Part shown: in pieces, positions 1 to 13,995 of the stretch
Layout of the letters: every line of letters begins with the position of its first letter
Position numbering within the stretch: the stretch's first letter is position 1
NCBI GenBank assembly: GCA_012295275.1
Contig: CM022675.1
Location: 4,179,142-4,239,141, forward strand
Source of the DNA: Chrysomallon squamiferum
Lineage: Eukaryota; Mollusca; Gastropoda; Neomphalida; Peltospiridae
Direction: 5' to 3'
DNA length: 60,000 nucleotides
Notes under the pieces: generated by a model
Database searches by the model: none
What the model saw: only the letters and a program-made list of their open reading frames with translations
What the model was told of the DNA's origin: nothing
Program-made: the position numbers and the translations under genes

Positions 1-190
1 ACCGCTCATCTTGGCTGCCAGGATAACTGGACGCGATTACAGCGGTTTTGGCAAATTATTCAGTTCTCATTGTTCGTCTTCTTGCTGCTGTAGGTTTTCG
101 TTCATTCGTCACTTCGTCTTTTCATTCTGCTTCAGATGTTTCGTCAGATTTATCTCTGCAGTTCTGTGTATATCTGTGCGTGATAATGGA
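1..190 (-). other. Possible 5' UTR and start codon of a gene leaving the window on the left
   Basis: On the minus strand the bases GCCAAGATGAGCGG place an ATG (positions 9 to 7) in a purine-at-minus-3, G-at-plus-4 context, and the frame then runs off the window after three codons. The preceding 180 bases are less AT-rich than their surroundings and free of simple repeats, as a 5' UTR would be. A 63-codon plus-strand frame overlaps it but is rich in Cys, Phe and Ser from skewed composition and looks spurious. Only the neighbouring sequence can decide. Confidence 0.2.
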
Positions 191-212
191 TTTTTTATTT
201 AAACAATAATTT

Positions 213-322
<110 letters not shown>

Positions 323-780
323 ACAGTTGTTTACTTGTATTTATGAGTATACAGTAAACAAAAAAAGTATGTATGTATGCATATATTGTATGCATGTATG
401 TATGTGTACGACTGAACATGTAATATGCATTAACGTATTGTGTGGTTACAACAGTTTTGTATTTTTATGAAAACATCGTCTGAAAGGAACAGTAAGACTT
501 TTTCTCTTCACGACAAAGATAAGATAAACACTGAAATATTTAGAAGAACAATTTTTTATCTTTTCAACCGAAGCCAAACACGCTGGTGTTACGTAGACTT
601 GGGACCATTTCGCAAGTCGACTGTATTAACACTACAGTGTGCGTATACAAAACGTACACACGCACGCACGCACACACACAGAGACGTTAGGTACAAACGT
701 AGTTAGCCCTCTCTGATATAAATGTTGGAACTGCCAGAACTATCTGTATTAGTAAAGTAAAACAGAAATGTCAATGTCTT

Positions 781-1100
<320 letters not shown>

Positions 1101-1758
1101 ATATATATATATCTTTGAACATATCTACATGTACGTGCTTGGATATATGCATATATATATATATATGTATATGTTTGTATAGGGTAAGGTGGGGTAATTC
1201 TGGCCCCCCCCGATGTATATTATGACTTACAGCCACTATACTGTTCTGCTTGATTTCTGAAACTTTGTTGATATAAACAGAACCTTCCTATTTCTCATTA
1301 GAACAAAGGATGTAGGTAATCAGCCATTTACATGTGAAGTATAGTGGCCATGAAAATTGTGAAAACAACAAGGGTGTAAAAAAAAAGTGCATTTTGAGGT
1401 TTCAAAAGTGATGGCTATTTCCTTAGTGTTATAGACATAAGGTTAGTGATAATTTATAACAGGTTAGCATAAAATCAATTATTAAGTTCAGCAGAAGAAA
1501 CTTGATTAATATGTGGTAATTAGAAAAGGAGTGTGTGTTTTATTTTATTCCACCACTTGAGGCAATTCTGGCCCCCATGGATGGAGTAAATGTGGTCCCC
1601 ATATGTGGTGGTGAAATCAGTAGTTTTGGCACTGGTACAGTCCATTCTGAGTTTTGTTTAAAAGTTTTATGGAACAATTGAAAGTCTACGGTCCATCTGC
1701 TGGGGCACGTTTCAAATTTACAATAAAATCAAGAGAATGAGGTATGCTGAGACACTGA

Positions 1759-2163
1759 CAGAAGAAGAAAGTGTCAAGAGGAATGAAGAAGAGTTGGCAG
1801 AGAAGAAGAGGAAGAAGGAAGAAACGGCAGAGAGAGAAAGCAAAGGTGAGAGAGACAAAGAAAAAACAGAAACCAAAGGCAAAACGGCGGTTCAGTTTGA
1901 ATGCTACAGCAAAACCGGTGGATGCCGTCAAAGAAAACGTTGGTGGCGACGAGTCTGAACTAGAAGACAGAGATGTAGTAGATACACAAGACAAATGTGA
2001 ACTCTGTGGCAGAGTTGATGATGGAATGAATTCTGACGAGTTTATAGGATGTGACGGGTGCCCAAATTGGTATTGTCTTGATCCCTGCACAAACCTCGAA
2101 ATCCAAGCTGGTGCGGACTTGAAAGATATTGTATTCTTGTGTCATATTTGTCAAGGAGTTTAG
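1759..2163 (+). pseudogene. Transposase C-terminal remnant: basic linker plus PHD-like zinc finger
   Basis: This open frame of 134 codons follows a stop at 1756. It begins with a strongly basic Lys/Arg/Glu-rich linker (1759-1880) and continues through an acidic stretch (DESELEDRD). It ends in a zinc-finger signature: CELC, then CDGC, W-Y-C with LDPC, then CHIC five residues before the stop at 2161. The C-x2-C ... C-x2-C ... C-x4-C ... C-x2-C order is PHD-like, with Cys in the usual His position. Basic linker followed by a terminal PHD is typical of transposases in some pogo/Tigger lineages (family knowledge). The CENP-B HTH and DDE domains are absent, and an overlapping open frame at 1737-1958 suggests a frameshift in the linker. 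It is not expected to be active alone. Confidence 0.6.
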
Positions 2164-2336
2164 TTTATTGACGTTTTGAATATGACTTGTATTATGATTA
2201 GGACACATTATTGTTAGTAGTAGACAATGATTACATAGCAATAATCAGTACAACAAATTTGAAGACTAAAATACATCATCAGGGCAAATCTGGATCCTGA
2301 AAACAATTTTTAATCTGGTTCTCATTTCAAAAATAT

Positions 2337-2398
2337 ATTTCTGCTTCAGAATACACAAACACTATATGCATAATGTTTGTGTGTTCTGAAGCAGAAAT
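2337..2398. repeat. 24-bp inverted repeat (hairpin) inside the transposon
   Basis: The left arm ATTTCTGCTTCAGAATACAC(AAAC) at 2337-2360 pairs with 2375-2398 with a single mismatch across 24 bases and a 14-base loop. It lies about 105 bases inside the right TIR. Confidence 0.85.
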
Positions 2399-2504
2399 AG
2401 ATATACTACACATTATTCACTCCACTTTGTTGTTTTCTTTTGCCTCTGAAGCTGTAGGTGAGGTTGAATGGAGAAGGGGGCCAGTATTACCACACCTTAC
2501 CCTA

Positions 2505-2553
2505 TATGTGTCATGTAGAATTTATGGATATATGAATTTCAATACGAGTGTGC

Positions 2554-2587
<34 letters not shown>

Positions 2588-4920
2588 ATTTGTTGCTATT
2601 TTATGTTTAAAAGTATGTTTATCTTTCAGGAAATACTCAACATAATAATTCATCATACAGAAACCTTATTATTACACGATAATGAAATGTATGTTATATT
2701 TAAATAAATACTTATCATTCATTCACTTGTCCATTCATTCCTTCCGTCCTTCATACATCCTTCTGTTAAAATATTCATTCATATATTAGAAGAGCTGAAG
2801 AAAAAAATAATAATAATAAAAGAAATAATTAAAAATCTTAATAGGTAATAAAATTAAAATAAAAATGAAAATGAATCAGTATGTTCCAGTGATATCAGAA
2901 TTTAATTGTAAATATTTAAAGATATCAGACCAATTAAAAAAGTTCTTTATACCCGCTCTTAAAAACAGAATTATGAAGAAAAAAATAAAAATAAATAATA
3001 AACCATTGCAATTTTTATTGCTAATGATTTATTTCAAACTCGTCTGCAAAATATTTATATTACGTAATTATTAATGGTTACATATCGTTAATTTCCGTCA
3101 TTATATACGGATGAAAGGAAAGGAAATTTCAAAATATAAATCGATTTATAAAGCGGATTGTGGAATGTTTTATCTCTGTTTTCGTATGCGAAGTTTCATC
3201 CACGTGGAATATAATTGTGCAAAAGTGTAACAAAAGGTTATTTTTAATCTATAATGTGACACAGTCTAATATAACACAAAATAGCTATACACCATGTAAC
3301 ATAAACAAAATAACATTAAAAAATATAGGATAATATTATAACACAACTTATTACAACTTAAGATTACAGCGCACAACATAACGTAAAATAAAATGTAGCA
3401 GTGCGTTGTAAATAATAGTTTTATTCATTATGCACTGTCGTATAAAGTATTATATTAAATAAAATAATAACACTAATAAAATATTGTATTCTCTACTGAA
3501 GCAATCTATTAATACGATTTCTAAACAAAAAAGTGTTTTTGCTTTTTACGTTGTGTAAAAACATCTCGCACTTTGCGGTTATTCTCGGGATTTCTCCATC
3601 GAATACCGCAGCTCGATTTATCTAATGTTACACGTTGTTCCAATCTGACGGGTTTAATATGTCTTTATTTATCTCAAAATAGAGGCATAGGCGTTGGCAA
3701 AATAGCACAGAAAGTATGTATTTTTGGAAAACGTGGCATATTTTTCGCTATCTGAAATTCAACGAACGTCAGAAATCGTCTGGTTCTAGGGCGAATCCAA
3801 TATTTGAGGAAAGGGGGTGACGTAGTTTCACTGTAGTCGAAAGTGTAACTTTTAAACTTAAAAAAATGTTTACTTTCGAACTTGCTTACGTAATAAATAA
3901 ATAAATAAATAAATAAATAATATTATGTGTTGGTTAAAACATATTTTCCTTCTTTTTTATAGTCGTCTCTCTCTCTGTTACACAATTTTCTTGTTCATTA
4001 ATAATTCGTTAATAGTTTTCTTCTTCATAAACGTCTCTCTCTCTCTCTCTCTCTTAAAAAAAAAGAAGACATTACTGTCATTCTCAGTTCTCACCAATAA
4101 ATCTGTAAAATATATTTATTATTATTATTGTTATTTTATCAAACACGTTTGTTATTTTTTGCCTCGAGTCGCCACGTCGGACGTGTTTACATCTCGTGTA
4201 CTTTTCCATTGTCTGAGCGCGTCGTCTGACTTCCAAGCATGGCAGAAACAAACGTCACGCGCAGCGCGTGCCCAAGTTACATCGATGTTTCCATCGATTG
4301 CCATGACCAGCGAACGGCCCATTTCCTGCATCAATCAAAGATCACTTCAGTGCAAACATTTTTCAAGTGGAAGGTCGTTTAATTGAAATGCAAAATATAT
4401 TATTTATCATTTTCATCAAAATGGATATTTTATAAATTCTTGGATTTTTAATTTTTTTTTTTTTTTCTTCACTGCCTTTCATTTACTTTTTTCTTCTTCT
4501 TTTTTATTATTATCTTCTTTTTTTTTAAAATTTCTTTACATTTTCATTTGTTACTCTACTTTCTCTAATGCTCATCCATGCCTAGATTATCAAAGTTGTT
4601 GTATGTACTATCATGTCTAATGACGGGAACATCTAGATCCAAATTTAGTTGAGTAGTAGAAGTAGTAGTAGTAGTTGTTGGTGCTGCTGTAGGTTGCAGA
4701 CGCAGTGGTAGCAGAATTGTACTAGAAATAATACTAATAGTGGCGGTACTAGCATCGATCGAACTTGTAGCATACTAATAGTATTAATCCTGGAGAAAGC
4801 CAACTTTGATATGTTTAAAATAAAAATGTATGAATCGAATGCATTTCCAAAAAATATCGTTACTTTTTTAAAATATTTTATTTATTTATTTACTTATTTG
4901 TTTATTATTATTATTAGTAT

Positions 4921-4958
<38 letters not shown>

Positions 4959-5734
4959 CTAATATTTTCAGTGTTAAAATAGTGGCGTTTATACAAATAG
5001 ATTTAACAGCGGTCAAAACATATTCTGTTAGTAATGTGCTTATTAATATTTCATCCAGTTTAATATTTGTTTCTTCCGTAACTCGTTTTATTGTAACTAA
5101 TAATTCTGGCGTCTGCTTCACACTGAACTGCAAACAGAAGATTTTTTTGATTTTTTTTTTTTTTCTTGGCGGGAAATCACCAAAGAACTTCTGGCATGTT
5201 ATTTTAAGTCTTGTTCACAAATCGATTGAAAATAGTTTTGCGGAGGATTTTTTTTTTTTTAATTTTAATAAATGTTTTGTTTTGTTTTGTGGGTTTTCTT
5301 TATGATGATGATGATGATATTTAACTTGATTTTCTTGTTTATTTATTAATTTATTTGTTTATTAACCGATCAGTCCTATTTCATATTTCAGTCAGTGTGC
5401 GTATAGTTTTGCTGTTCTGAACAACAATATATAGAAAAATTAAAAAAAAGTTAAAAAAAAAAAAAAAAAAAAAAAATAAAAAAAAAAAAAAAAAAAACGG
5501 TATTTATAAATAAATAAAACAAAGAAGAAAGCAATAATAATAGCAAAATACATCAAAACAATTATTTTAATAACAACAACAACAACAACAACAACAGCAT
5601 TTCACGTAGTAGCGCGGTTTCTTAAGATTTATTTTCGTCCGCTGTTAGAAGACAAAACAACTCTTTCTAAATCATCAGTTCCTGTTCACACTGCAACAAC
5701 TGTATTAGTATTCCTACATATCACGTGACCTGCA
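2505..5734. other. Gene-poor AT-rich stretch with microsatellites
   Basis: It holds (GT)n at 2550-2586, (AAAT)n at 3889-3922, (CT)n at 4038-4063, (TAG)n at 4918-4958, poly-A with interruptions at 5450-5498 and (CAA)n at 5569-5597. Positions 3540-3850 and 4150-4380 are more GC-balanced. They carry short frames in both directions (about 60 and 150 codons), but I see no domain or convincing splice pattern. Confidence 0.6.
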
Positions 5735-6048
5735 ATTGTGATCGGACAGGACCAGTTGTTGTAAATGCATAAACTGTGAAATAACCATCAATATATTTTC
5801 TGAATTTGCTTCCCACTTTCTATTTTCTATTGGTTGACCTACATTTTGGTGAAACTGGGCCAAGGTTTCAGAAACATCAGTGTTTTAACGTTATGTACTA
5901 TAACACAAATTAACATTAATCGGAAATATGTTATGGAGTATTTTCACACATCAAAAGGATATATATATCGTTGTTATGATTAATAAAGGATTAGCAACCT
6001 TAAGTGATTGACATACAAATGATTTGAAATATGTTTTATTACAAAGAT

Positions 6049-6102
<54 letters not shown>

Positions 6103-6171
6103 TAATAATAATTAAAAGAACAACTACATTAACAATAAAAATAGCAACAAAAACAATGACACAATCACACA

Positions 6172-6205
<34 letters not shown>

Positions 6206-6475
6206 TTACTACTAACAACAACAACAACAACAAAAACAAACAACTAAATAAATGAATCAAATAAGTGGTGAAAAAAAATGGCCTGTTATCAAGAACACAC
6301 CTAAGGATTAAGGATGTAAACAAAAACATAAAATAAACACAAACAGAAAATTGGATGGTCATTGAAAACACCTAATACACAGTGAAAACACTAACGTGTT
6401 AAAAACGCTTGCTATTACAGTTTATTACTTTCACAAAGACTGTAGTAAGTGATCGGTTTAATTTTTACCTTTTCA

Positions 6476-6514
<39 letters not shown>

Positions 6515-6652
6515 TCAAATTTTTAATTAACATTTCCGCTAAATTTTGTGGACTCAGTCTATTAAGAGATTTTTTATGCAGTAGTAATGCGAAAAAAATT
6601 AAATAATCGAAAATGGTCCTCATTTGTAAAGGGCTAAAGTACTTAATGACAA

Positions 6653-6704
<52 letters not shown>

Positions 6705-6796
6705 TTTATTTATCGTTAGTAATATTTCGTAAATTCACGGGGACTCAATCTGTTAAGAGTTATTTTATAGAGTACTATGTATAAATACAGTATGTA

Positions 6797-6837
<41 letters not shown>

Positions 6838-7205
6838 ATGTTACTTACACTATTAACCAAATTAAAACAAGAAATGAGAAACTCAGGTAATTATTTTATT
6901 TAAATATTTTCAGTCAAAAAGTAAATAAAGGGTACACAAAATATATGAAATTTACAATTAATAATTTCTAATTTTCAGAAATATTTAACTACAGTATTAG
7001 AACATCTGTTAATATTAAGACTCCACCATAAATATAGTACAAATAATTTAAAATAATAATAAATAAATAAACCAATAAAAAAAAATCAATGTATCAAAAT
7101 TGTATATTAACTATTCAAATCATGTAATATAGTTTTATTTTCTTTTCAAACCATATGGTGTCTTTCATGCATAATATTAAAAGTTGTATGCAAAAAACTT
7201 GTAGC
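5735..7205. other. Microsatellite cluster, no gene recognised
   Basis: (AAT)n at 6050-6105 is followed by (CTA)n and (CAA)n to 6232. (ATT)n lies at 6477-6516 and 6655-6706, and (GT)n at 6799-6838. Two similar segments ending in GACTCA(G/A)TCT(A/G)TTAAGAG, near 6550 and 6745, suggest an old local duplication. Confidence 0.6.
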
Positions 7206-9218
7206 TAATAGTAAGAGAAAGCAATGGGGATGCATCATGTTCTTATTAAAATTTACTTCAATACTGGCAAACACTAAATGTTTAAAAATTATTTTTCATT
7301 ATCAGTATTTTATTTATTAACTCACTATATTTTATTACTATTATTATTTTATTTTATTTTGTTTTATTGGTTTTTTTATTATTATTTTTTTTTTAATTTC
7401 TTTCAATTGTTTTGACAAGTAGGTCATGTTCATGTGTAATGCACTCATGTGACAACAAAGTATTTTTCAGTATTTCTGTGAATAGTCAAACCTTGAGTGC
7501 CAGCATAATTAGATGTTATTACAAGCTATTTGGTCAGTTTTCAAAATCTAATTAATATCTAATAAATAAACAAATTAAATATTGGATTCTAAATATACAA
7601 GCTCTATTGCTGAATAATACTTACAATAAAATAAATATCAACAATGATAAACAAATAAAGAAAGAATGAAAAAAGAAATGAAAAACATTAAAAAAAAAAA
7701 GAATTCTAATCCCTTACAAGAAGAAACTTTTTTCTTCAGATTTATTCCAAATGTAGCTGATTTGTCCACTCTACAACATAATAGTTTTATGATTAAATTG
7801 ATGGGTCTCAGTTGGTACCAAACAAACTAACCAGACACATCAGCCCCTCCTCACTGACTGCTCTGTTTTACAGGCTAAAAACAAATGGTTCAAGTGTCTG
7901 ATGTATGGGGATATGGACTATTGCTGAAATCCATAAATCCATCTGTGAAAAATCACAGAGAATAAATATCAAGTTCACTCTATCAACTTATGATACCGTT
8001 TGAGTACAGATACCAAAATATGAAAGTACAGATACCAAAATAAAATGCAAATAAGAACTGAGAGAAAAAATAAAAAAATAAAAAAATTAATAATGATGAT
8101 TTGTCTCTTGTTAATAATGTAAATAAATCTTTAGTTTCAATCTCAGTGAATAAGATACATATAGGAATATTAAAAATTTAAGTGATCAAAGAGATTTGTA
8201 GATATAATGTTATTAACAACTGATATATTTTAAACTTTATTTTCATTCTACTTACAATGACAGGACTATATTATATGTTGTATTTATGACGATGTATTTA
8301 AAATAATTAAATATGCAAGTTCCTTGCAAACACAGATTCTCTTTTACAGTAACAGTCACAACTGATTTACAGTTTTCAGATGTTCTAAGTTACTTAGCTT
8401 TAGTACAACCATTATAATATATCATAACATAATGAGAAAATCTATGTATAATAATAAAAAATTAAATATGTGAGCATAATGTTCTATAGCTTTTTAACTT
8501 CTGTTTAGAATCAAGTAATATTTACAAAGGAAACTAGCTTTGTTGACAATAATGAAGGAACCTCCATAAATAATATTACAGCTTCATGATAGACATTTTA
8601 ATATAGTTTCTCTTATCTACATATTACAGCTTCATCACATACGTTTTAATAGTTTCTCTTAGCTACATATTACAGCTTCATCATATACACATTTTAATGT
8701 AGTTTCTCTTAGCTACATATTACAGCTTCATCATATACACATTTTAATGTAGTTTCTCTTAGCTACATATTACAGCTTCATCATATACACATTTTAATAT
8801 AGTTTCTCTTAGCTACATAAATATTACAACTTCATGATACAGACATTTTAAGACAGTTTCTCTTAAGCTTCATGATACACACATTTTAATAGTTTCTCTT
8901 AGATCATCTGACATTTGTTTTCAATAGAGACAGAACTGGGAGGAAAAACATCAAACAGAAAGGGAAAATATTTAAAAATTCTAATTATGTAATACTCTTT
9001 CTTTACATTTTACAGACACTTCATTTTCATTCTCCTTGAGGGGACTTTTTTAGTACAGAATAAAACAAACTATGATGTAATACTTTAATTAAATTCCTGG
9101 TTTCTGTTCTTCTGTAGGTCTGTTCCACTTATTGGACCAACAGTGCTCATGTGCATTGCAATTTGTAACTTAAGTGACACCAAGTTATGTTCAGTATTAA
9201 GAGAACAAAATAAAATAC

Positions 9219-9267
<49 letters not shown>

Positions 9268-9518
9268 GTAATAAATTAAATGAATTTTGTAGGTTGTTTG
9301 ATTTACATTTAAAAGATGAAATGAAAGTGAGGTCATATTTCATGAACTTCATTTACAGAACCAATCACCAAAAAGTGAAAATAAGAATCAATATTATATT
9401 TTAATGTTTGATTTGATGTTTAAATTTAAAACATATTACCAACATCAACTTCATTTACAGAAACAATCACCAAAAAGTGAAAATAAGAATAAATGTTTTA
9501 TATTTTAATTTGATGTTT
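7206..9518. repeat. Tandem unit copy 1 of 3 (about 2.31 kb)
   Basis: This is the first of three head-to-tail units that begin TAATAGTAAGAGAAAGCAAT. Internal landmarks in order are a TCACTGACTGCTCTGTTTTA segment near 7850, a ~51-bp minisatellite (8575-8905), a conserved block near 9100 (GGTCTGTTCCACTTATTGGA), an (AAT)n tract (9219-9267) and two copies of a ~105-bp subrepeat containing TTCATTTACAGAA. A minus-strand 83-codon frame across the (AAT)n occurs in all three copies. It is half poly-Tyr from the microsatellite, so I do not call it a gene. Confidence 0.93.
8575..8905. repeat. 51-bp minisatellite within the 2.3-kb unit
   Basis: About six degenerate copies of a unit containing AGCTTCATCATATACACATT and GTTTCTCTTAGCTACATATT. 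The same array lies at about 10888-11218 in copy 2 and 13226-13605 in copy 3. In copy 3 it holds about one more unit, which accounts for most of that copy's extra length. Confidence 0.9.
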
Positions 9519-11536
9519 TAATAGTAAGAGAAAGCAATGGGGATGCATCATGTTCTTATTAAAATTTACTTCAATACTGGCAAACACTAAATGTTAAAAA
9601 TTATTTTTCATTATCAGTATTTTATTTATTAACTCACTATATTTTATTACTATTATTATTTTATTTTATTTTGTTTTATTGGTTTTTTTATTATTATTTT
9701 TTTTTTAATTTCTTTCAATTGTTTTGACAAGTAGGTCATGTTCATGTGTAATGCACTCATGTGACAACAAAGTATTTTTCAGTATTTCTGTGAATAGTCA
9801 AACCTTGAGTGCCAGCATAATTAGATGTTATTACAAGCTATTTGGTCAGTTTTCAAAATCTAATTAATATCTAATAAATAAACAAATTAAATATTGGATT
9901 CTAAATATACAAGCTCTATTGCTGAATAATACTTACAATAAAATAAATATCAACAATGATAAACAAATAAAGAAAGAATGAAAAAAGAAATGAAAACAAA
10001 AACATAAAAAAAAAAAAGAATTCTAATCCCTTACAAGAAGAACTTTTTTTTTCTTCAGATTTATTCCAAATGTAGCTGATTTGTCCACTCTACAACATAA
10101 TAGTTTTATGATTAAATTGATGGGTCTCAGTTGGTACCAAACAAACTAACCAGACACATCAGCCCCTCCTCACTGACTGCTCTGTTTTACAGGCTAAAAA
10201 CAAATGGTTCAAGTGTCTGATGTATGGGGATATGGACTATTGCTGAAATCCATAAATCCATCTGTGAAAAATCACAGAGAATAAATATCAAGTTCACTCT
10301 ATCAACTTATGATACCGTTTGAGTACAGATACCAAAATATGAAAGTACAGATACCAAAATAAAATGCAAATAAGAACTGAGAGAAAAAAAAAAAAATAAA
10401 AAAATTAATAATGATGATTTGTCTCTTGTTAATAATGTAAATAAATCTTTAGTTTCAATCTCAATGAATAAGATACATATAGGAATATTAAAAATTTAAG
10501 TGATCAAAGAGATTTGTAGATATAATGTTATTAACAACTGATATATTTTAAACTTTATTTTCATTCTACTTACAATGACAGGACTATATTATATGTTGTA
10601 TTTATGACGATGTATTTAAAATAATTAAATATGCAAGTTCCTTGCAAACACAGATTCTCTTTTACAGTAACAGTCACAACTGATTTACAGTTTTCAGATG
10701 TTCTAAGTTACTTAGCTTTAGTACAACCATTATAATATATCATAACATAATGAGAAAATCTATGTATAATAATAAAAAATTAAATATGTGAGCATAATGT
10801 TCTATAGCTTTTTAACTTCTGTTTAGAATCAAGTAATATTTACAAAGGAAACTAGCTTTGTTGACAATAATGAAGGAACCTCCATAAATAATATTACAGC
10901 TTCATGATAGACATTTTAATATAGTTTCTCTTATCTACATATTACAGCTTCATCACATACGTTTTAATAGTTTCTCTTAGCTACATATTACAGCTTCATC
11001 ATATACACATTTTAATGTAGTTTCTCTTAGCTACATATTACAGCTTCATCATATACACATTTTAATGTAGTTTCTCTTAGCTACATATTACAGCTTCATC
11101 ATATACACATTTTAATATAGTTTCTCTTAGCTACATAAATATTACAACTTCATGATACAGACATTTTAAGACAGTTTCTCTTAAGCTTCATGATACACAC
11201 ATTTTAACAGTTTCTCTTAGATCATCTGACATTTGTTTTCAATAGAGACAGAACTGGGAGGAAAAACATCAAACAGAAAGGGAAAATATTTAAAAATTCT
11301 AATTATGTAATACTCTTTCTTTACATTTTACAGACACTTCATTTTCATTCTCCTTGAGGGGACTTTTTTAGTACAGAATAAAACAAACTATGATGTAATA
11401 CTTTAATTAAATTCCTGGTTTCTGTTCTTCTGTAGGTCTGTTCCACTTATTGGACCAACAGTGCTCATGTGCATTGCAATTTGTAACTTAAGTGACACCA
11501 AGTTATGTTCAGTATTAAGAGAACAAAATAAAATAC

Positions 11537-11591
<55 letters not shown>

Positions 11592-11842
11592 GTAATAAAT
11601 TAAATGAATTTTGTAGGTTGTTTGATTTACATTTAAAAGATGAAATGAAAGTGAGGTCATATTTCATGAACTTCATTTACAGAACCAATCACCAAAAAGT
11701 GAAAATAAGAATCAATATTATATTTTAATGTTTGATTTGATGTTTAAATTTAAAACATATTACCAACATCAACTTCATTTACAGAAACAATCACCAAAAA
11801 GTGAAAATAAGAATAAATGTTTTATATTTTAATTTGATGTTT
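9519..11842. repeat. Tandem unit copy 2 of 3 (about 2.32 kb)
   Basis: By eye this differs from copy 1 by scattered substitutions and homopolymer or microsatellite length changes. Examples are an insertion in the poly-A context near 9995, an A for G near 10464 and a longer (AAT)n at 11537-11593. Confidence 0.93.
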
Positions 11843-13955
11843 TAATAGTAAGAGAAAGCAATGGGGATGCATCATGTTCTTATTAAAATTTACTTCAATA
11901 CTGGCAAACACTAAATGCTAAAAATTATTTTTCATTATCAGTATTTTATTTATTAACTCACTATATTTTATTACTATTATTATTTTATTTTATTTTGTTT
12001 TATTGGTTTTTTTATTTTTTTTTTTTTTTTTAGTTTCTTTCAATTGTTTTGACAAGTAGGTCATGTTCATGTGTAATGCACTCATGTGACAACAAAGTAT
12101 TTTTCAGTATTTCTGTGAATAGTCAAACCTTGAGTGCCAGCATAATTAGATGTTATTACAAGCTATTTGGTCAGTTTTCAAAATCTAATTAATATGTAAT
12201 AAATAAACAAATTAAATATTGGATTCTAAATATACAAGCTCTATTGCTGAATAATACTTACAATAAAATAAATATCAACAATGATAAACAAATAAAGAAA
12301 GAATGAAAAAAGAAATGAAAAACATTAAAAAAAAAAAGAATTCTAATCCCTTACAAGAAGAAACTTTTTTCTTCAGATTTATTCCAAATGTAGCTGATTT
12401 GTCCACTCTACAACATAATAGTTTTATGATTAAATTGATGGGTCTCAGTTGGTACCAAACAAACTAACCAGACACATCAGCCCCTCCTCACTGACTGCTC
12501 TGTTTTACAGGCTAAAAACAAATGGTTCAAGTGTCTGATGTATGGGGATATGGACTATTGCTGAAATCCATAAATCCATCTGTGAAAAATCACAGAGAAT
12601 AAATATCAAGTTCACTCTATCAACTTATGATACCGTTTGAGTACAGATACCAAAATATGAAAGTACAGATACCAAAATAAAATGCAAATAAGAACTGAGA
12701 AAAAAAAAAAAAAAAAAAAAAATTAATAATGATGATTTGTCTCTTGTTAATAATGTAAATAAATCTTTAGTTTCAATCTCAATGAATAAGATACATATAG
12801 GAATATTAAAAATTTAAGTGATCAAAGAGATTTGTAGATATAATGTTATTAACAACTGATATATTTTAAACTTTATTTTCATTCTACTTACAATGACAGG
12901 ACTATATTATATGTTGTATTTATGACGATGTATTTTAAAATAATTAAATATTCAAGTTCCTTTCAAACACAGATGGTCATGTTTACAGTAACAGTCACAA
13001 TTTACAGTTTTCAGATGTTCTAAGTTGTGTTTTAGCTTTTAAATAAAAATATATAAATAATATAAAACAATAACAACATTATGAGAAAATCTATGTATAA
13101 TAATAAAAAAATTAAATATGTGAGCATAATGTTCTATAGCTTTTTAACTTCTGTTTAGAATCAAGTAATATTTACAAAGGAAACTGATTTTGTTGACAAT
13201 AATGAAGGAACCTCCATAAATAATATTACAGCTTCATGATAGACATTTTAATATAAAAGTTTCTCTTATCTACATATTACATGTTCATCTTTTAAATTTT
13301 AATAGTTTCTCTTAGCTACATACAAAGGAAGCTTCATCATATACACATTTTAATGAAGTTTCTCTTAGCTACATATTACAGCTTCATCATATACACATTT
13401 TAATGTAGTTTCTCTTATCTACATATTACAGCTTCATCATATACACATTTTAATGTAGTTTCTCTTAGCTACATATTACAGCTTCATCATATACACATTT
13501 TAATATAGTTTCTCTTAGCTACATAAATATTACAACTTCATGATACAGACATTTTAAGACAGTTTCTCTTAAGCTTCATGATACACACATTTTAATAGTT
13601 TCTCTTAGATCATCTGACATTTGTTTTCAATAGAGACAGAACTGGGAGGAAAAACATCAAACAGAAAGGGAAAATATTTAAAAATTCTAATTATGTAATA
13701 CTCTTTCTTTACATTTTACAGACACTTCATTTTCATTCTCCTTGAGGGGACTTTTTTTAATACAGAATAAAACAAACTATGATGTAATACTTTAATTAAA
13801 TTCCTGGTTTCTGTTCTTCTGTAGGTCTGTTCCACTTATTGGACCAACAGTGCTCATGTGCATTGCAATTTGTAACTTAAGTGACACCAAGTTATGTTCA
13901 GTATTAAGAGAACAAAATAAAATACAATAATAATAATAATAATAATAATAATAAT

Positions 13956-13995
<40 letters not shown>

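Larger units (their letters stand above)
1180..2504. mobile_element. Internally deleted pogo/Tigger-like DNA transposon
   Basis: The left end reads AGGGTAAGGTGGGGTAATTC followed by TGGCCCCC. The right end, reverse-complemented, reads AGGGTAAGGTGTGGTAATAC followed by TGGCCCCC. These are inverted termini of about 28 bases with two mismatches. Both ends abut TA dinucleotides, as expected for the Tc1/mariner/pogo superfamily. At 1.3 kb it is too short for a full pogo transposase, which is usually about 500 residues or more. It contains only a C-terminal transposase remnant (1759-2163). The terminal AATTCTGGCCCCC motif recurs internally near 1564, and a hairpin lies near the right end. It is probably non-autonomous. 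The class call rests on the TIRs, the TA flanks and the PHD-like tail. Confidence 0.75.
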
